A stretch of DNA of 64,000 nucleotides. Source: Leptoclinus maculatus (Eukaryota; Chordata; Actinopteri; Perciformes; Stichaeidae). The notes beneath the pieces were generated by a model, which ran no database searches, was not told the DNA's origin, and saw nothing but the letters and a program-made list of their open reading frames with translations. Shown here piece by piece: positions 23,560-36,600 of this stretch; the first letter of the stretch is position 1; each line of letters opens with the position of its first letter. The stretch lies in assembly GCA_032191485.1 (NCBI GenBank), contig JAVDOI010000004.1, forward strand, positions 20,631,443-20,695,442, in the 5' to 3' direction. The translations under genes and the position numbers were made by a program.

Positions 23560-23881
23560 GATGAGCACACGGAACCGAGTCTGAACCGAGTCTGAACCGA
23601 GTCTGACTTCCAGCGGAATGGAGGATGAGCGGCTGCAGACGGACCGGAGGAGCCGGAGATCAGCTGCTGTTCCTCGGCCTTGAACCCGTCACGACCGCCG
23701 CTGGAGCCGCTGGAGTCCCGGAGGAGCGGCGGGAGGAGCCGCAGCCTGCCGGGCCGAGGCGGGCCGAGCCGAGCTAAGCCGAGCCGAGCCGTCGACGATG
23801 CTCAGCTAGCTGCTGCAGTACTGAAGCCTCGACAGCACCGCACCCTGAAACCAGACCCGATCTCCCCCTGTCCCCCTTCAG
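23560..23881 (+). other. zbtb37: Probable 5' noncoding exon of zbtb37
   Basis: A GC-rich segment ends CCCCTTCAG with donor GTGAGAGG at 23882. The next acceptor, TGTGTCCCTGCAG, ends at 24973, eight bases before the start codon. The 5' limit is a guess. Confidence 0.5.
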
Positions 23882-24329
23882 GTGAGAGGCATGCTGCACA
23901 CCTGTAAGGTTTACCTGGTCCCATGAGACCGTGAGACTGGCTCTGGTCTAGTTCAGGGTCCTGCTGTCAGACGTGTCGGGTCCTGATCTGGTCTGATTCT
24001 AATCTGGGCTGGTTCTGATCTTGTCCTGGTCTGATCCTTATCTGTTTCTGGGTCCTGCTGTCAGACTGGACCAGGTGAACACTGAAACCAGGTTATGTGG
24101 TACCTGAACCGAACCTGAAGCCTCCATGTGGATCTGGTAGGAACCAGGTGTTGACTCATCAGTTCCTCCACCACAGACTCAGGTTCAGGTCTATGTCGGG
24201 CCCTGATCCAGTTTTGAGGAGAACAGGTATCAGACCAGGTGTTGAGACCAGAACCAGAATATATAAACTCTTAATAACATCAAACATTCGTGAGTTTTAT
24301 AAATAAAAATGAATCTAAACTCAGTAAAC

Positions 24330-24660
24330 AAACATGAACTTCTAACCAAGTACTTTTACAAGTACTTTATTCTCTGCTACTGTGTACTTCTACTTCATAT
24401 CGGAGTAAAGATTGTACTTTTTACGTTTATCTGCTTTACAGATTCAGATAATTAATCTAAACTAATAAATTATGTATTATTACTATATACTAATATATAA
24501 TACTATATTATAATATATATTAAGAGTACTTTTACTTTTGGTACTTTAAGTATACTTTGATAGTCTATTGGTTTTGAATGTAGTACTTTTACTTGTTCTA
24601 CACTGTAGTGTTAGTACTGACGTGAAAGATCTGAGTACTTCTTCCAATAACTGGTGGTAC
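24330..24660 (+). repeat. AGTACTTTTACTT-type interspersed repeat
   Basis: Phrases AGTACTTTTACTTTTGGTAC and GATCTGAGTACTTCTTCCA mark a dispersed teleost repeat. Related pieces occur at 11565-11640 and 52700-52800. Here it has an AT-rich centre. It lies in the 5' UTR intron of zbtb37. Confidence 0.6.
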
Positions 24661-24981
24661 AGTACGAGACCTGGTCCTGGACCTGGTCCTGATCCTGGAC
24701 CTGCACAGTCCTGTTCTTCTTCACTCACATCATCAATACAAGAGATCAGTGCTCTGTGTGAAACCTGGTCCAGGATCAGGGTTTAGGTCACTGCTGCTGA
24801 ATGACATCACTACGTACGGAGATCAGTGATTGGAGGAAAGTGAAAAATATTCAGCCAAGAGGTGATTGTTTCTGTGGTATTTGGTCTGTGATATACTCAC
24901 TGAACTGTATGTCCTGATCCCGGTCCTGGTCCTGGTCCTGATCCTGATCCTGGTCCCTGTTGTGTCCCTGCAGGCTGCAGC

Positions 24982-27900
24982 ATGGAGCGCTCTGGCAGCG
25001 TCCAGCTGGACATCCCGGACTTCAGTAACTCCGTTCTGTCTCACCTGAACCAGCTGCGTGTTCAGGGCCGTCTGTGCGACATCGTGGTGAACGTGCAGGG
25101 TCAGAGCTTCCGGGCGCACAAGGTGGTCCTCGCCGCCAGCTCGCCGTACTTCCGGGACCACATGTCTCTGGGCCAGATGAGCACCGTGTCGCTGACGGTG
25201 ATCCGCAACCCGTCGGTGTTCGAGCAGCTGCTGTCCTTCTGCTACACGGGACGCCTCTGCCTGCAGCTCGCCGACATCATCAGCTACCTGACGGCCGCCA
25301 GCTTCCTGCAGATGCAGCACATCATCGACCGCTGCACTCAGATCCTGGAGGGGATCCACCTGAAGATCAGCCTGGCGGACCTGGACGAGGACCCCCGGGA
25401 GGAGGAGGCGGCTCGGGGCTCCAGGAACAGCCGGACCCTGGAGGCCGTGGTGCGAGCCGGCGGTCATCACGCCGCCGGCCTGCGGCTGCTCGGCACGAAG
25501 GGAGGCGGCGAGGCGTGCGAGGCCATCAGCCCCGCCGAAGAGACCCTCAGCCCACCGCCAACCGTGGACCACAGCGGGCTGGAGGGGACCGGGCCCTCCG
25601 GCAGAACGGGCAAAGAACCGATCCTTCGCATCAACCGGGCCGGTCAGTGGTACGTGGAGACCAACAGCGAGCCAGAGCGGACCGGCAGCGCCGAGGAAGG
25701 CGGCGGGATGGACCGCGTTAGGATCAAGACGGAGAGGATGGAGGACTGGATCGGAGCAGGGGAGCACCAGGAGGACGGGGGGGCGTTGGAGGAGGGAACC
25801 ACCGTGATGATCGACACGTCGGGACGCAGCACACTAGTCACGGCGCCGGGCGGACCGATGGGGAACCGCAGCGCACAACCGTCCTCCAGCTTCAGTGAGA
25901 CGGACAGGTGAGTCACAGCCAGGAGAGCACAGTGACTTCCTGTCTGAACCGGAGACGCATGATGACGATGGTCATGTGTTCTCGTGTGTTCTTGTGTTCT
26001 TGTGTTCTTGTGTTCTTGTGTTCTTATGTGTTCATGTGTTCATGTGTTCATGCGTTCTTATGTGTTCGTGTTCTCGTGTGTTTGTGTGTTCTCGTGTGTT
26101 TGTGTGTTCTCGTGTGTTTGTGTGTTCTCGTGTGTTTGTGTGTTCTCGTGTGTTCGTGTGTTCTTGTGTGTTCTCATGTGTTTGTGTGTGTTCATGTGTT
26201 CATGTGTTCTTATGTGTTCGTGTGTTTGTGTTCTCGTCTTCTCGTGTGTTTGTGTGTTTGTGTGTTCTTGTGTGTTCGTGTTCTTGTGTGTTTGTGTGTT
26301 CTCGTGTTCGTGTGTTCTCGTGTGTTCTTGTGTGTTCTCATGTGTTCGTGTTCTCATGTGTTCATGTGTTCTCGTGTGTTTGTATGTTCATGTGTGTGTT
26401 CATGTGTGTGTTCTTGTGTGAGTTCATGTTCTCATGTTCTCATGTGTTTTCATGTGTTCTCATGTTCTCATGTATCAGGTTCAGTCCTACTGGCAGTGTG
26501 GTCGTCCTGGCGGAGCGTCAGAGAGCGAAGAGCGAGTCACCGAGCAGAGCAGACGAGCTGCGACAGCCGAGCTCCCAGGTACTACTACTACTACTACTAC
26601 TACTAATAAAGTAGTATTACTACTAGTAGTACTGCTAGTAGTAATACTACTCACTACTGCTACTAATACTACTACTACAACTAGTAGTACTACTGCTACT
26701 ACAGTAGTATTACTACTAATAGTATAGTAATACTATATCTTATCTTCAGTAACCAGGTCATGAGTTCTAGGAAGAGACGTTGTTGTTGAGCTAATGACCT
26801 CAACATCACCGTCTAACACTTTGCTCCAACATCTCCTACAGGTGTTCAAACTAATATAGGAACCTCCTTTAAGTTCTCTAAATAATGTTCAATAAACTAC
26901 AACATGCAGTGTGTTAGAAAGCCTTCAGAATAGCTTTAGTTCTCCAAGTGCGTGGAACCTTGGATCCCTAAAATCTGCCTTATAGAACCTCCTCACTGGA
27001 TCTCAATGACCACTAGATCCTCCTAGATACCCCTTGAACCTCCTCAGTGGTCAGTATAATCTTACAGGATCCCTAGAACCTTCTGAACCTCCTGATTAAC
27101 CACTTACATCTCAAATGACCCCCAGAAACTCCTAAAGGAACCCTAAGAATCTTCTTAACAGCCACTAGAACCTCTCAAAGCACCTCGTCAGTAACCACAA
27201 GAACTTCTTAAAGAACCTCGTCAATTAATGCTAGAACCTTTTGAAAGAGCCTCCCCAGTAACCACTACAACCTCTTAAAGCACCTCGTCAGTGATTTAAG
27301 CGTCATGTGATCTTGACTCATGATGGGTGTAGCAGTGTAGTGCCCAGGATTTAGGAAGAGGTGAAGAAACGAGTCTAAACATCATGATGTTTATCATCTA
27401 CATGGAAGTTCAGAGTGGTCAGTAACACAATGAGAAAAGAATATGCACTTTATTCTATGTCATTTTTTTATGGCAAGTGCATTTCAGTTCAGTGTGTCTC
27501 TGAGTGACGATGTGTAACACAAATACTTGTTGAAGTAGTTTAGACGCTGTTTGTCTGCTGAGTCATCGATATGTGATGAACGTATTAGACCATCCAGGTG
27601 TTACACAGCAAGTTGTATTTTACATTTTCAGTAAAACAAAATAACACGTGTATCGCGATGCGTATTGTGAGGTGCTTGCCAATAAACAGACCTAAACCCA
27701 GCTCAGAGGTCTGTGTTGATCCAGGGATATAAACTCCGGTGTGATGCAGTCTGTTCTGGTTCTGGTCTTTCAGGGGGAGGAGCATGCAGCGTTCGATATG
27801 GGTGGCTATGAGGACTACCTGAGGGAGCAGGTAGGGGACCGCTGGTACCGCTACAACCCCCGGCTCACCTGCATCTACTGCTGCAAGTCCTTCAACCAGA

Positions 27901-28280
27901 AAGGCAGCCTGGACCGCCACATGCGGCTGCACATGGGCATCACGCCGTTCGTCTGCCGCATCTGCGGTAAGAAGTACACCCGCAAGGACCAGCTGGAGTA
28001 CCACATCCGCAAGCACACCGGCAACAAGCCCTTCCACTGCCACGTCTGTGGCAAGAGCTTCCCCTTCCAGGCCATCCTCAACCAGCACTTCCGCAAGAAC
28101 CACCCAGGCTGCGCCCCCCAGGAGGCCCACAGCGCCTCCCCCGAGACCACCACCGCCTCCGTCACATCCAGGGGAGGGCCGAGCGACGAGGCCTCCCCCA
28201 GCCAGGAGGAGCCCGAGGGCGGAGGAGGCCAGTACAGCGAGGGTCCCCAGGGCTCGGTCTCCACCACGGGGCCCGACTGA
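24982..28280 (+). CDS. zbtb37: Zinc finger and BTB domain protein 37
   Basis: A predicted nuclear transcription factor of the BTB-C2H2 class; its targets are poorly known. Three coding exons join in frame: 24982-25907, 26479-26578 and 27774-28280, giving 510 residues (human about 503). The BTB domain covers about residues 20-125 (LCDIVVNVQGQSFRAHKVVL, SFCYTGRLCLQLADII). A middle low-complexity region includes EPILRINRAGQWYVET and the sumoylation-like RIKTE. Three C2H2 fingers lie at about residues 375-453 (CIYCCKSFNQKGSLDRHMRL, CRICGKKYTRKDQLEYHIRK, CHVCGKSFPFQAILNQHF). The ending GSVSTTGPD is the ZBTB37 C-terminus. The start is fixed by MERSGSVQLDIPDFSNSVLS just after the acceptor. Exon 2 and 3 boundaries follow GT-AG with phases 2 and 0. 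Intron 2 is almost wholly a tandem array, and the exon 3 donor runs straight into a (TAC)n repeat. Confidence 0.96.
25970..26476 (+). repeat. TGTTC-rich minisatellite filling zbtb37 intron 2
   Basis: Units such as GTGTTCTCGTGTGTTTGTGT run to within a few bases of the exon 3 acceptor (TGTATCAG). The long plus- and minus-strand frames here are artefacts of the repeat. Confidence 0.95.
26579..26725 (+). repeat. (TAC/TAG)n trinucleotide array
   Basis: Starts at the donor of zbtb37 exon 3 (GGTACTACTACTAC) and continues with ACTAGTAGT variants, which can fold back on themselves. Confidence 0.95.
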
Positions 28281-28735
28281 CCCTGAGTGACGGACGGGGG
28301 CTGCTCGGATCCTTTTGCATCTGAAGCCAACGGGACGCTGAACCGCTGACGTGGACCAGCGACAGAAAGGAGTCCGAACCGAAAGGATTTCTCCGCTTTA
28401 AACCGCATCTACCTTCACTAACCAAACCGAACAGATTTAAGCTACAATGAAGAAACGCCACACACTCCAACAACCTCACGCACCGCACGACCACGTGATC
28501 CACGTGGTCCTCGTGGTCCACGTGGACCACGTCTGCCTCCGTCTACTTTATGTTACAGATTTCTACTTTTATATCGTGTCACAGGTTCACGACAGTCTGT
28601 CTGCTGGAACTTTGCCAAACTACTCGGTGCCAGTTCAACAGTTAAAATCCTTCATATTTGCCTTGAGACAATCTGGAGCAGCAAGGTTAATACTAATAAT
28701 AATAATAATAATAATAATCCTGCGCGCTCTTTAAA
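28281..28735 (+). other. Probable zbtb37 3' UTR
   Basis: Unique-looking sequence follows the stop, including a GTGGTCCACGTGGACCAC palindrome at about 28514-28531 and an (AAT)n run at 28695-28718. No firm polyadenylation signal was assigned. Confidence 0.4.
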
Positions 28736-28817
28736 ATGCCACGTCGGCATAGAAATATTATTTAAAAAACTACGACTGTTAGAGTTCAGTTCCAGTGTGA
28801 TCAGAGCTTCTTTATTG

Positions 28818-28998
28818 ATTAATCTACCGATCAGTTCATTGATCAGTTTATTGGTCAGTTCATTGATCAGTTTATTGGTCAGTTCATTGGTCAGTTTATT
28901 GGTCAGTTTATTGGTCAGTTTATTGATCAGTTCATTGATCAGTTCATTGATCAGTTCATTGATCAGTTCATTGATCAGTTTATTGGTCAGTTAATTGG
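28818..28998 (+). repeat. 10-bp minisatellite (TTGATCAGTT)
   Basis: About eighteen units of CATTGATCAGTT / TATTGGTCAGTT. Confidence 0.9.
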
Positions 28999-31900
28999 TC
29001 AGAAGATGAATTAAGAAGCTGAGGATCTTGTTTCTCATTTTGACCTCAAAATCACCTCAAATTTGTAATTGTGGTCAAAATAGTGACAGATTTGTGTTGC
29101 AGAACAAATTCATTGGATCACTTTATTTGAAATGTAATCACTTTTGTTGTTACTAAATATAAATTACAAAACATTCTGACATAAAAAGTAGAGCTGCTGC
29201 TAAAACACTCTGAAGACTCTACATGGATAATATAGAAGTTAGAAGCTGGAAAATAAGTTTGATCTAAAAATTAACTGAACTGAACTCCTTTTAGCTCCTC
29301 CAAGAGCTTTCTACTGTAGCACATGGCCTTCTCCAGCCAATCAGCTGCTCAGGTGTCACCAGAGGAAGCTCATGGGATGCAGCAGAAAGCTCCAGAACGA
29401 GTAGAGACGGAGGTCTTTTATTCAGCGTCGTGCTGACTGAGCTCTGATCACACTGATCAAATCAACTCTTCAGATTGTTGATGACAGACTCACAGCAGGA
29501 AGCCTCAGATAAGCTACACAGTTACCTCTCACCACTACGCAATACAGCTGCTGCTCCACCGGGGGGCGCTCTGGTCCACACGGAGCTCCGTCTCCTCAAA
29601 TACTTTTTATAAACACACGTTTTATTGGGTTTTTTGTGTTTCTTGGACGCTTTTTTTTGTTTGTTTTTGCTCTGACAATGTTTGAGACGGATGACAGAGG
29701 CTTCAGGACCGAATCAGGACCCGTTTCTGTTAATGATGCGTTAAATCTGCTGCACCAAAATAGAAACGCACTAAAACTAACGATGACGCATAACTTTAAA
29801 ATCAATCCGGGAGAATTAACAGAAGATAGGCAGCGAGCTGTGTCGTCTTCAAAATGGAGGCCAATTATGCTAACATTAGCTTGCAAGCTAACAGATTTTT
29901 TTTTTTACCTTAATTATCATGCAGCGGTTCAAAGCTCAAACCACAGAGTTCGATAGCATAAAGAGCTAACGTTCGTTACCTCGTCAGCCACCTGAAGCTA
30001 GCAGATGTCAATGAACATTAGCTTGCTAGCTTACTGCTTTTTGCTTACTCATCATGTTTAGAACAATTACAATTCATTCATTCATGCTAATAAGTAACAA
30101 CTGTGAGCTAGTTAGCTAACCTTTACCAAACTATTTGTCTTACTCATCGTCATAACGATTGTGAGCTGATTAGTTAACGTAAATTAACTGTTTATCTATT
30201 TTTCTTTAGGCAGACAGTGGTTCAGAGCTTAAACCTCCTTCACTAAAACGTTTGTTTTAAGGCAGACGCACAAGAAGTTAACGCTAACGTGGAAGCTAAC
30301 AGATGTTTTGCTTATTCATGGTCACTCACCGACACCACAGACCTCCATCGCTGTAAGAGCTAACCGTTAGCTACAACATTATAATGTTCCTGAAAGAAGT
30401 ACACAGAAAAATCACTGTTAATCTTCAAGCTGTTATGCTAGCATTAGCTTGCAAGCTAAGTGAACAACGATTGTATTCTACTGGCCCAGAACTACATTTA
30501 GTTAAAAGAGCTAATGTGTGTGAACTAGTTAGCTAACGTTGAGCTCTACTATTTAACGTGTTTCTGATGGATATCAGTTTCATCTCTCTGTCTAGGTCCA
30601 GGTTGTGTTTAGCTTAGCTTAGCACAAAGACTGGTAGCAAGGGGAAACTACTAGCCTAGCTGTACGTTTGATATGTTGACTCTAGCTAATGCTAACAGGC
30701 AGTTAGCTTTTCACACATGCAGTAGAGGCGACGCGTCATGACGACAGGCGGTCCTGATCGGGTCAGTGATCGGGTCGCTGATCGGGTCCTGATTGGGAGC
30801 TACCGGACCAGGAGCCGCACCCCGTCAAACCAGAAGGATGTAGTAGACCACGGAGCTGGACTAGAACTAAACCCTCCAGGGGTCAAAGGTCGGACCGCGG
30901 CCATGTTGGTTCTCCAAAACACAACGTCAGCACTTATCAGAGGACGAGGATCAAAAGCAGAACTTTATATAGAACCACATATTCAGAGACATATTTAAAC
31001 TAGTATGAATACTAATGAGCTGGTAGCACATCGGCTGTTACTGTTGTTTTCTACATGGCCGGGAATCAGATGTTTTTTATGCAAATGAAGCCAGCGGCTC
31101 CGTGTTCTCTTCAGGCCAAACAGGAAGTATCAGGTACACAGTTTACCTTTGTCTACGTAGCACGATGCTAACGGCTAACCTCAGAGCGAGCTACGCAGAA
31201 GCTCACCTGTAAATAAAGGCTGATACACAGACACACAACCAGGGCTGGGCAACGTGGAGTAAATCCTCAGTTGTCATGACAACCTCAAAGTACCACGGCA
31301 ACAGAGTACTGCTTTCTGATTGGCTGACGGCCGACTGTTAACTCAGTTTGTTTACGGCTCGTTAGGAATATTTTACAAAAATGAATCTAGAATATATAAA
31401 TATTAATTTACCTTCTTTACATTAGAAAATCTTACAAAACATGAAATTGAAGTTTATGTAGAAAACATAGTGGGAGGAGTCTTTACACCTGTAACCACAC
31501 CCATCAGTGATGTCACAGCGTACAGGAGTACACCTGTACATCACTGCAGCCAGGTGACGACTTTAACTTCAGATTCATTATTATTATTATTTATTTTGGC
31601 TGCTGATCAGATGAATAAATTAACTTCTTTATTTTATTCTGTTAGACGATTCAAACTGGATTCATAGAGTTTAGACTCGTTTTAAACAACAATAGAAACC
31701 AGATCTATGTCTTTAAACGTAAACTGATGAAGACCACGATGCTCAGCTCTGGAACCAGAACCACATCAAACCATTAAACACAAACTCAGAATTATGAAAC
31801 AAACTACAAGTTTCATTTTTATCGGTTTCTTCATAAACCAGATTGAACTGGTCCAGACCGCCTCGTGTCCTCAGAACTGTTTACATCACATCAGTCCAGT

Positions 31901-33276
31901 TCAGTCTAGTTTAGTCTGGTTCAGACCGGTTCAGTCTAGTCTGGTTCAGTCCGGTCTATCTGGCGGAATCTATAAAGGAGAAGTGGGATCAGAGTTCAGG
32001 TCCGATGGACCTCCATGTTATTTTAAAGTGGATCAGGATCAGAACAGATTTACTGTGAAGTCACTTTTCTTTTATTCCGTTCAGTAAGAATCAAACACAT
32101 AAATGTGACATTTGTTCTGGTTCTGATATAAAGGATCCAACTTCTCCTCCTCGATGGTTCTTCAGATTCAAACTGTGAAAACAGCTCAACCTCATCTTCA
32201 TCATCGTCTTCATCACTCTGGTCCTCATGGAGTCACAACCAGGTCTCATGTTTTATAGTTTTATTATATCCAGTAAACATGTCTAATTAAGAATCAAATC
32301 ATTTATATACTTAATGAGATTACTCTTTACTGTTGATTCCTCACATATACGGTAATATATCAAAGAAGAAGGTTCTGGGTTTATGTTGCATGTCTCTGTT
32401 TGAGGGTTTAAATGTGAAGCAGCTTCTGTCACCACGACCACTCGACCACTCACAGGAAATAAAGCACTTTACGTGTCCACTCGCCTCCTTCTTTACCCCC
32501 AATGCAGCTGGCTATGAATAAACATTATTATTATTATTACCATATTATGTGCTTAATATATTCATAAAGATGTGAAGCTCTTCCTGTTTCCACCAACACA
32601 CCTGTCAAAATAAACTTGTACGCTAGTCAGCGGATATAATGTTTGAATTACATTTAAGAGATTATTTAGCAAGTCACATCCGCTAAGAGAATACTTAGAG
32701 AGCAGGAGGGAGCTCTAGAGGCTAGCTAGCTAATAGCCCCTTCTGGAGACCAGCTAACTAGCCCCTTCTAGAGACTATCTAACTAGCCCCTTCTGGAGAC
32801 CAGCTAACTAGCCCCTTCTAGAGACTATCTAACTAGCCCCTTCTGGAGACTAGCTAACTAGCCCCTTCTGTAGACCAGCTAACCAGCCCTTTCTAGAGAC
32901 TAGCTAACTAGCCCCTTCTGTAGACCAGCTAGCCTGTTCCAGATGCTAACTAGCCCCATCTGGAGACTAGCAGCTGTCCTCTCCGGTGAAGTATTCTTCC
33001 AGCGGCTTAGTGGTCGGCTGGTCTCTTTTAGGTCCGAGACCAAAGAAACTCTTAGTCGGCTAACAATCAGTTGATTCTATGGACAGATTCTCCCAAAAAA
33101 ACAACAACACTTTAACTTTTGTGCGCGTCATAAGATTTTAATATATGAAGTCATTCAGCATTAAAAAGGATAAAAAAGACTTCTAAATGGTTTCTAAAGG
33201 AGCTCCTGGAGAGTTAGTGACTGTGCATATTAAGAGAAACCCAACTTTAACTAAGGTGTTCAGAGAATGATTCTAT

Positions 33277-33318
<42 letters not shown>

Positions 33319-33666
33319 CCTTAGCTTAGCTACATTCTTAGCTGATGCGTTTCATTCAGACTCTTGAACACACGTCTTCATTCAGAGCTTTAACGAGGAA
33401 GGCAGATAGACGAGACTTTTGATTCTCTACTCTTTATATCTTTATACTAGTTTTACCACAAACTGCCGCTCTAAAAAATCTTGATTTGTGTAATTGAAAC
33501 GGCATCAGAACAAGACATTATCCCTCTGAGACAAGGTCCCATGGTGGACTTCTTCTTCTCTACATGATTAATACGCTCTCTGCTGGTTTGATGGTGGAAA
33601 TCAAACGTTTACTGAACGATTGTTTTTTTACGTGGTCTCGTCTCGGTGTGGCTGCTGGATCGGGTC
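28999..33666. other. zbtb37-serpinc1 intergenic region, no gene recognised
   Basis: Contains many GCTAGC/GTTAGC-type hexamers (29860-30700), short TA and TTA runs, and a minisatellite at 32710-32960. The last part (down to about 33100) probably holds the serpinc1 3' UTR, with a possible ATTAAA signal on the minus strand at 33136-33141. No frame here resembles a known protein. Confidence 0.5.
32710..32960 (+). repeat. 25-bp minisatellite (CTAACTAGCCCCTTCTGGAG)
   Basis: About nine units alternate GGAGACCAGCTAACTAGCCC and AGAGACTATCTAACTAGCCC forms. Confidence 0.9.
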
Positions 33667-36600
33667 TCACTGGTCGCAGGGGTCAGCCACTCTGGCGGTG
33701 AACAGCAGGGCGTTGATGGTGGACTCTCTGATGAGCAGCAGGAATGGCCGGTCGGCCTGAAACACTTCCCGGTTTAAGTTGAGGGAGCGACCGACGACCA
33801 CGACGGCGGTCGCTGCTGCCGCCTCGCTGCCCTCCTCGTTCACCTGGAGACCACAAAGCACAACGTTCAGGGTCCTGTGGACCAGACCGGTCTCAGGTCC
33901 TGACTCTGGGTCAGGGTGTCAGGTCTGAACCACCTGTGCATCAGTGACTGACCTCCAGGAAGGCTTTATGGAAGGCGTCTGAGATGTGGAGACCTTCACT
34001 TCCGTCCTCCAGCATCCCTGAAACAAACAAACAAACTTCACAATGATAAATAGAAACATTCAACACAAACAGAAATAAACATAAAAGCTCAGATCAAGAA
34101 AACAAAGATGAACGAATAATAATTAACTTTTATATCAGAACAATTTTAATGTGAAGGTTTTGAGTAAAAAAAACAGGATTCAACCAGCAACCTGAACGCC
34201 CCATGCTCATTTCAGTTCCTGAACGCCCCACTCTGTCCTTTGAGTACCTGAACGCCCCACTCTATCCTTTGAGTACCTGAACGCCCCACTCTATCCTTTG
34301 AGTACCTGCACGCCCCACGCTCTCCTTCTAGAACCCGAACACCCCGCGCTGTCCTTTGAGTACCTGAACGCCCCACGCTGTCCTTTGAGTACCTGAACGC
34401 CCCACGCTCTCCTTCGAGAACCTGAACACCCCACTCTGTCCTTTGAGTACCTGAACGCCCCACGCTCTCCTTCTAGAACCTGAACGCCCCACTCTGTCCT
34501 TTGAGTACCTGAATGCCCCACGCTGTCCTTTGAGTACCTGAACGCCCCACGCTGTCCTTCTAGAACCTGAATGCCCCACGCTCTCCTTCTAGAACCCGAA
34601 CGCCCCAAGCTGTCCTTTGAGTACCTGAACGCCCCACTCTGTCCTTTGAGTACCTGAACGCCCCACGCTCTCCTTCTAGAACCTGAACACCCCACTCTGT
34701 CCTTTGAGTACCTGAACGCCCCAAGCTCTCCTTCTAGAACCTGAACACCCCACTCTGTCCTTTGAGTACCTGAACGCCCCACGCTGTCCTTTGAGTACCT
34801 GAACGCCCCACGCTGTCCTTTGAGTACCTGAACACCCCACGCTGTCCTTTGAGTACATGAACTCCCCACTCTGTCTTTCTAGAACCTGAACGCCCCACTC
34901 TGCCCTTTGAGTACCTGAACGCCCCACTCTATCCATTGAGTACCTGCACGCCCCACGCTCTCCTTTGAGTACCTGAATGCCCCACTCTGTCCTTTGAGTA
35001 CCTGAACGCCCCACTCTATCCTTTGAGTACCTGAACGCCCCACTCTATCCTTTGAGTACCTGAACGCCCCATGCTCTCCTTCTAGAACCTGAACGCCCCA
35101 CGCTGTCCTTTGAGTACCTGAATGCCCCACTCTGTCTTTCTAGAACCTGAACGCCCCACGCTGTCCTTTGAGTACCTGAACCCCCCACTCTGTCTTTCTA
35201 GAACCCGAACGCCCCACGCTGTCCTTTGAGTACCTGAACGCCCCATGCTCTCCTTCTAGAACCTGAACGCCCCACGCTGTTCTTTGAGTACCTGAACACC
35301 CCACTCTGTCCTTTGAGTACCTACACGCCCCACGCTCTCCTTCTAGAACCCGAACGCCCCAAGCTGTCCTTTGAGTACCTGAACGCCCCACGCTCTCCTT
35401 CTAGAACCTGAATGCCCCACTCTGTCCTTTGAGTACCTGAACACCCCACTCTGTCCTTTGAGTACCTGCACGCCCCACGCTCTCCTTCTAGAGCCCGAAC
35501 ACCCCACGCTGTCCTTTGAGTACCTGAACGCCCCACTCTGTCCTTTGAGTACCTGAACGCCCCACGATCTCCTTCTAGAACCTGAACGCCCCACTCTGTC
35601 CTTTGAGTACCTGAACGCCCCACGCTCTCCTTCTAGAACCTGAACGCCCCACGCTGTCCTTTGAGTACCTGAATGCCCCACTCTGTCTTTCTAGAACCTG
35701 AACGCCCCACGCTGTCCTTTGAGTACCTGAACGCCCCACGCTGTCCTTTGAGTACCTGAACGCCCCACTCTGTCTTTCTAGAACCTGAACGCCCCACGCT
35801 GTTCTTTGAGTACCTGAACGCCCCACTCTGTCCTTTGAGTACCTGCACGCCCCACGCTCTCCTTCTAGAACCCGAACGCCCCGCTCTGTCCTTTGAGTAC
35901 CTGAACGCCCCACGCTCTCCTTCTAGAACCTGAACGCCCCACTCTGTCCTTTGAGTACCTGAACGCCCCGCTCTGTCCTTTGAGTACCTGCACGCCCCAC
36001 GCTCTCCTTCTAGAACCCGAACGCCCCGCTCTGTCCTTTGAGTACCTGAACGCCCCACGCTCTCCTTCTAGAACCTGAACGCCCCACTCTGTCCTTTGAG
36101 TACCTGAACGCCCCGCTCTGTCCTTTGAGTACCTGATTGCCCCACGCTCTCCTTCTAGAACCCGAACACCCCACGCTGTCCTTTGAGTACCTGAACGCCC
36201 CACTCTGTCCTTTGAGTACCTGAACGCCCCACGCTCTCCTCCTAGAACCTGAACACCCCACTCTGTCCTTTGAGTACCTGAATGCCCACGCTCTCCTTCT
36301 AGAACCTGAATGCCCCACTCTGTCCTTTGAGTACCTGAATGCCCCACTCTGTCCTTTGAGTACCTGCACGCCCCACGCTCTCCTTCTAGAACCCGAACGC
36401 CCCAAGCTGTCCTTTGAGTACCTGAACACCCCACTCTGTCCTTTGAGTACCTGAACGCCCCACGCTCTCCTTCTAGAACCTGAACGCCCCACGCTCTCCT
36501 TCTAGAACCTGAACGCCCCACTCTGTCCTTTGAGTACCTGAACGCCCCACGCTCTCCTTCTAGAACCTGAACGCCCCACGCTGTCCTTTGAGTACCTGAA

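Noticed and set aside
25895..26614. Cys/Val-rich frames over zbtb37 intron 2
   Set aside because: Repeat array between clear GT-AG boundaries; the exon 2 frame meets TGA immediately after the donor.
29860..30720. Cluster of GCTAGC/GTTAGC hexamers as regulatory sites
   Set aside because: Common low-complexity feature of fish intergenic DNA; no regular spacing or known factor fits.
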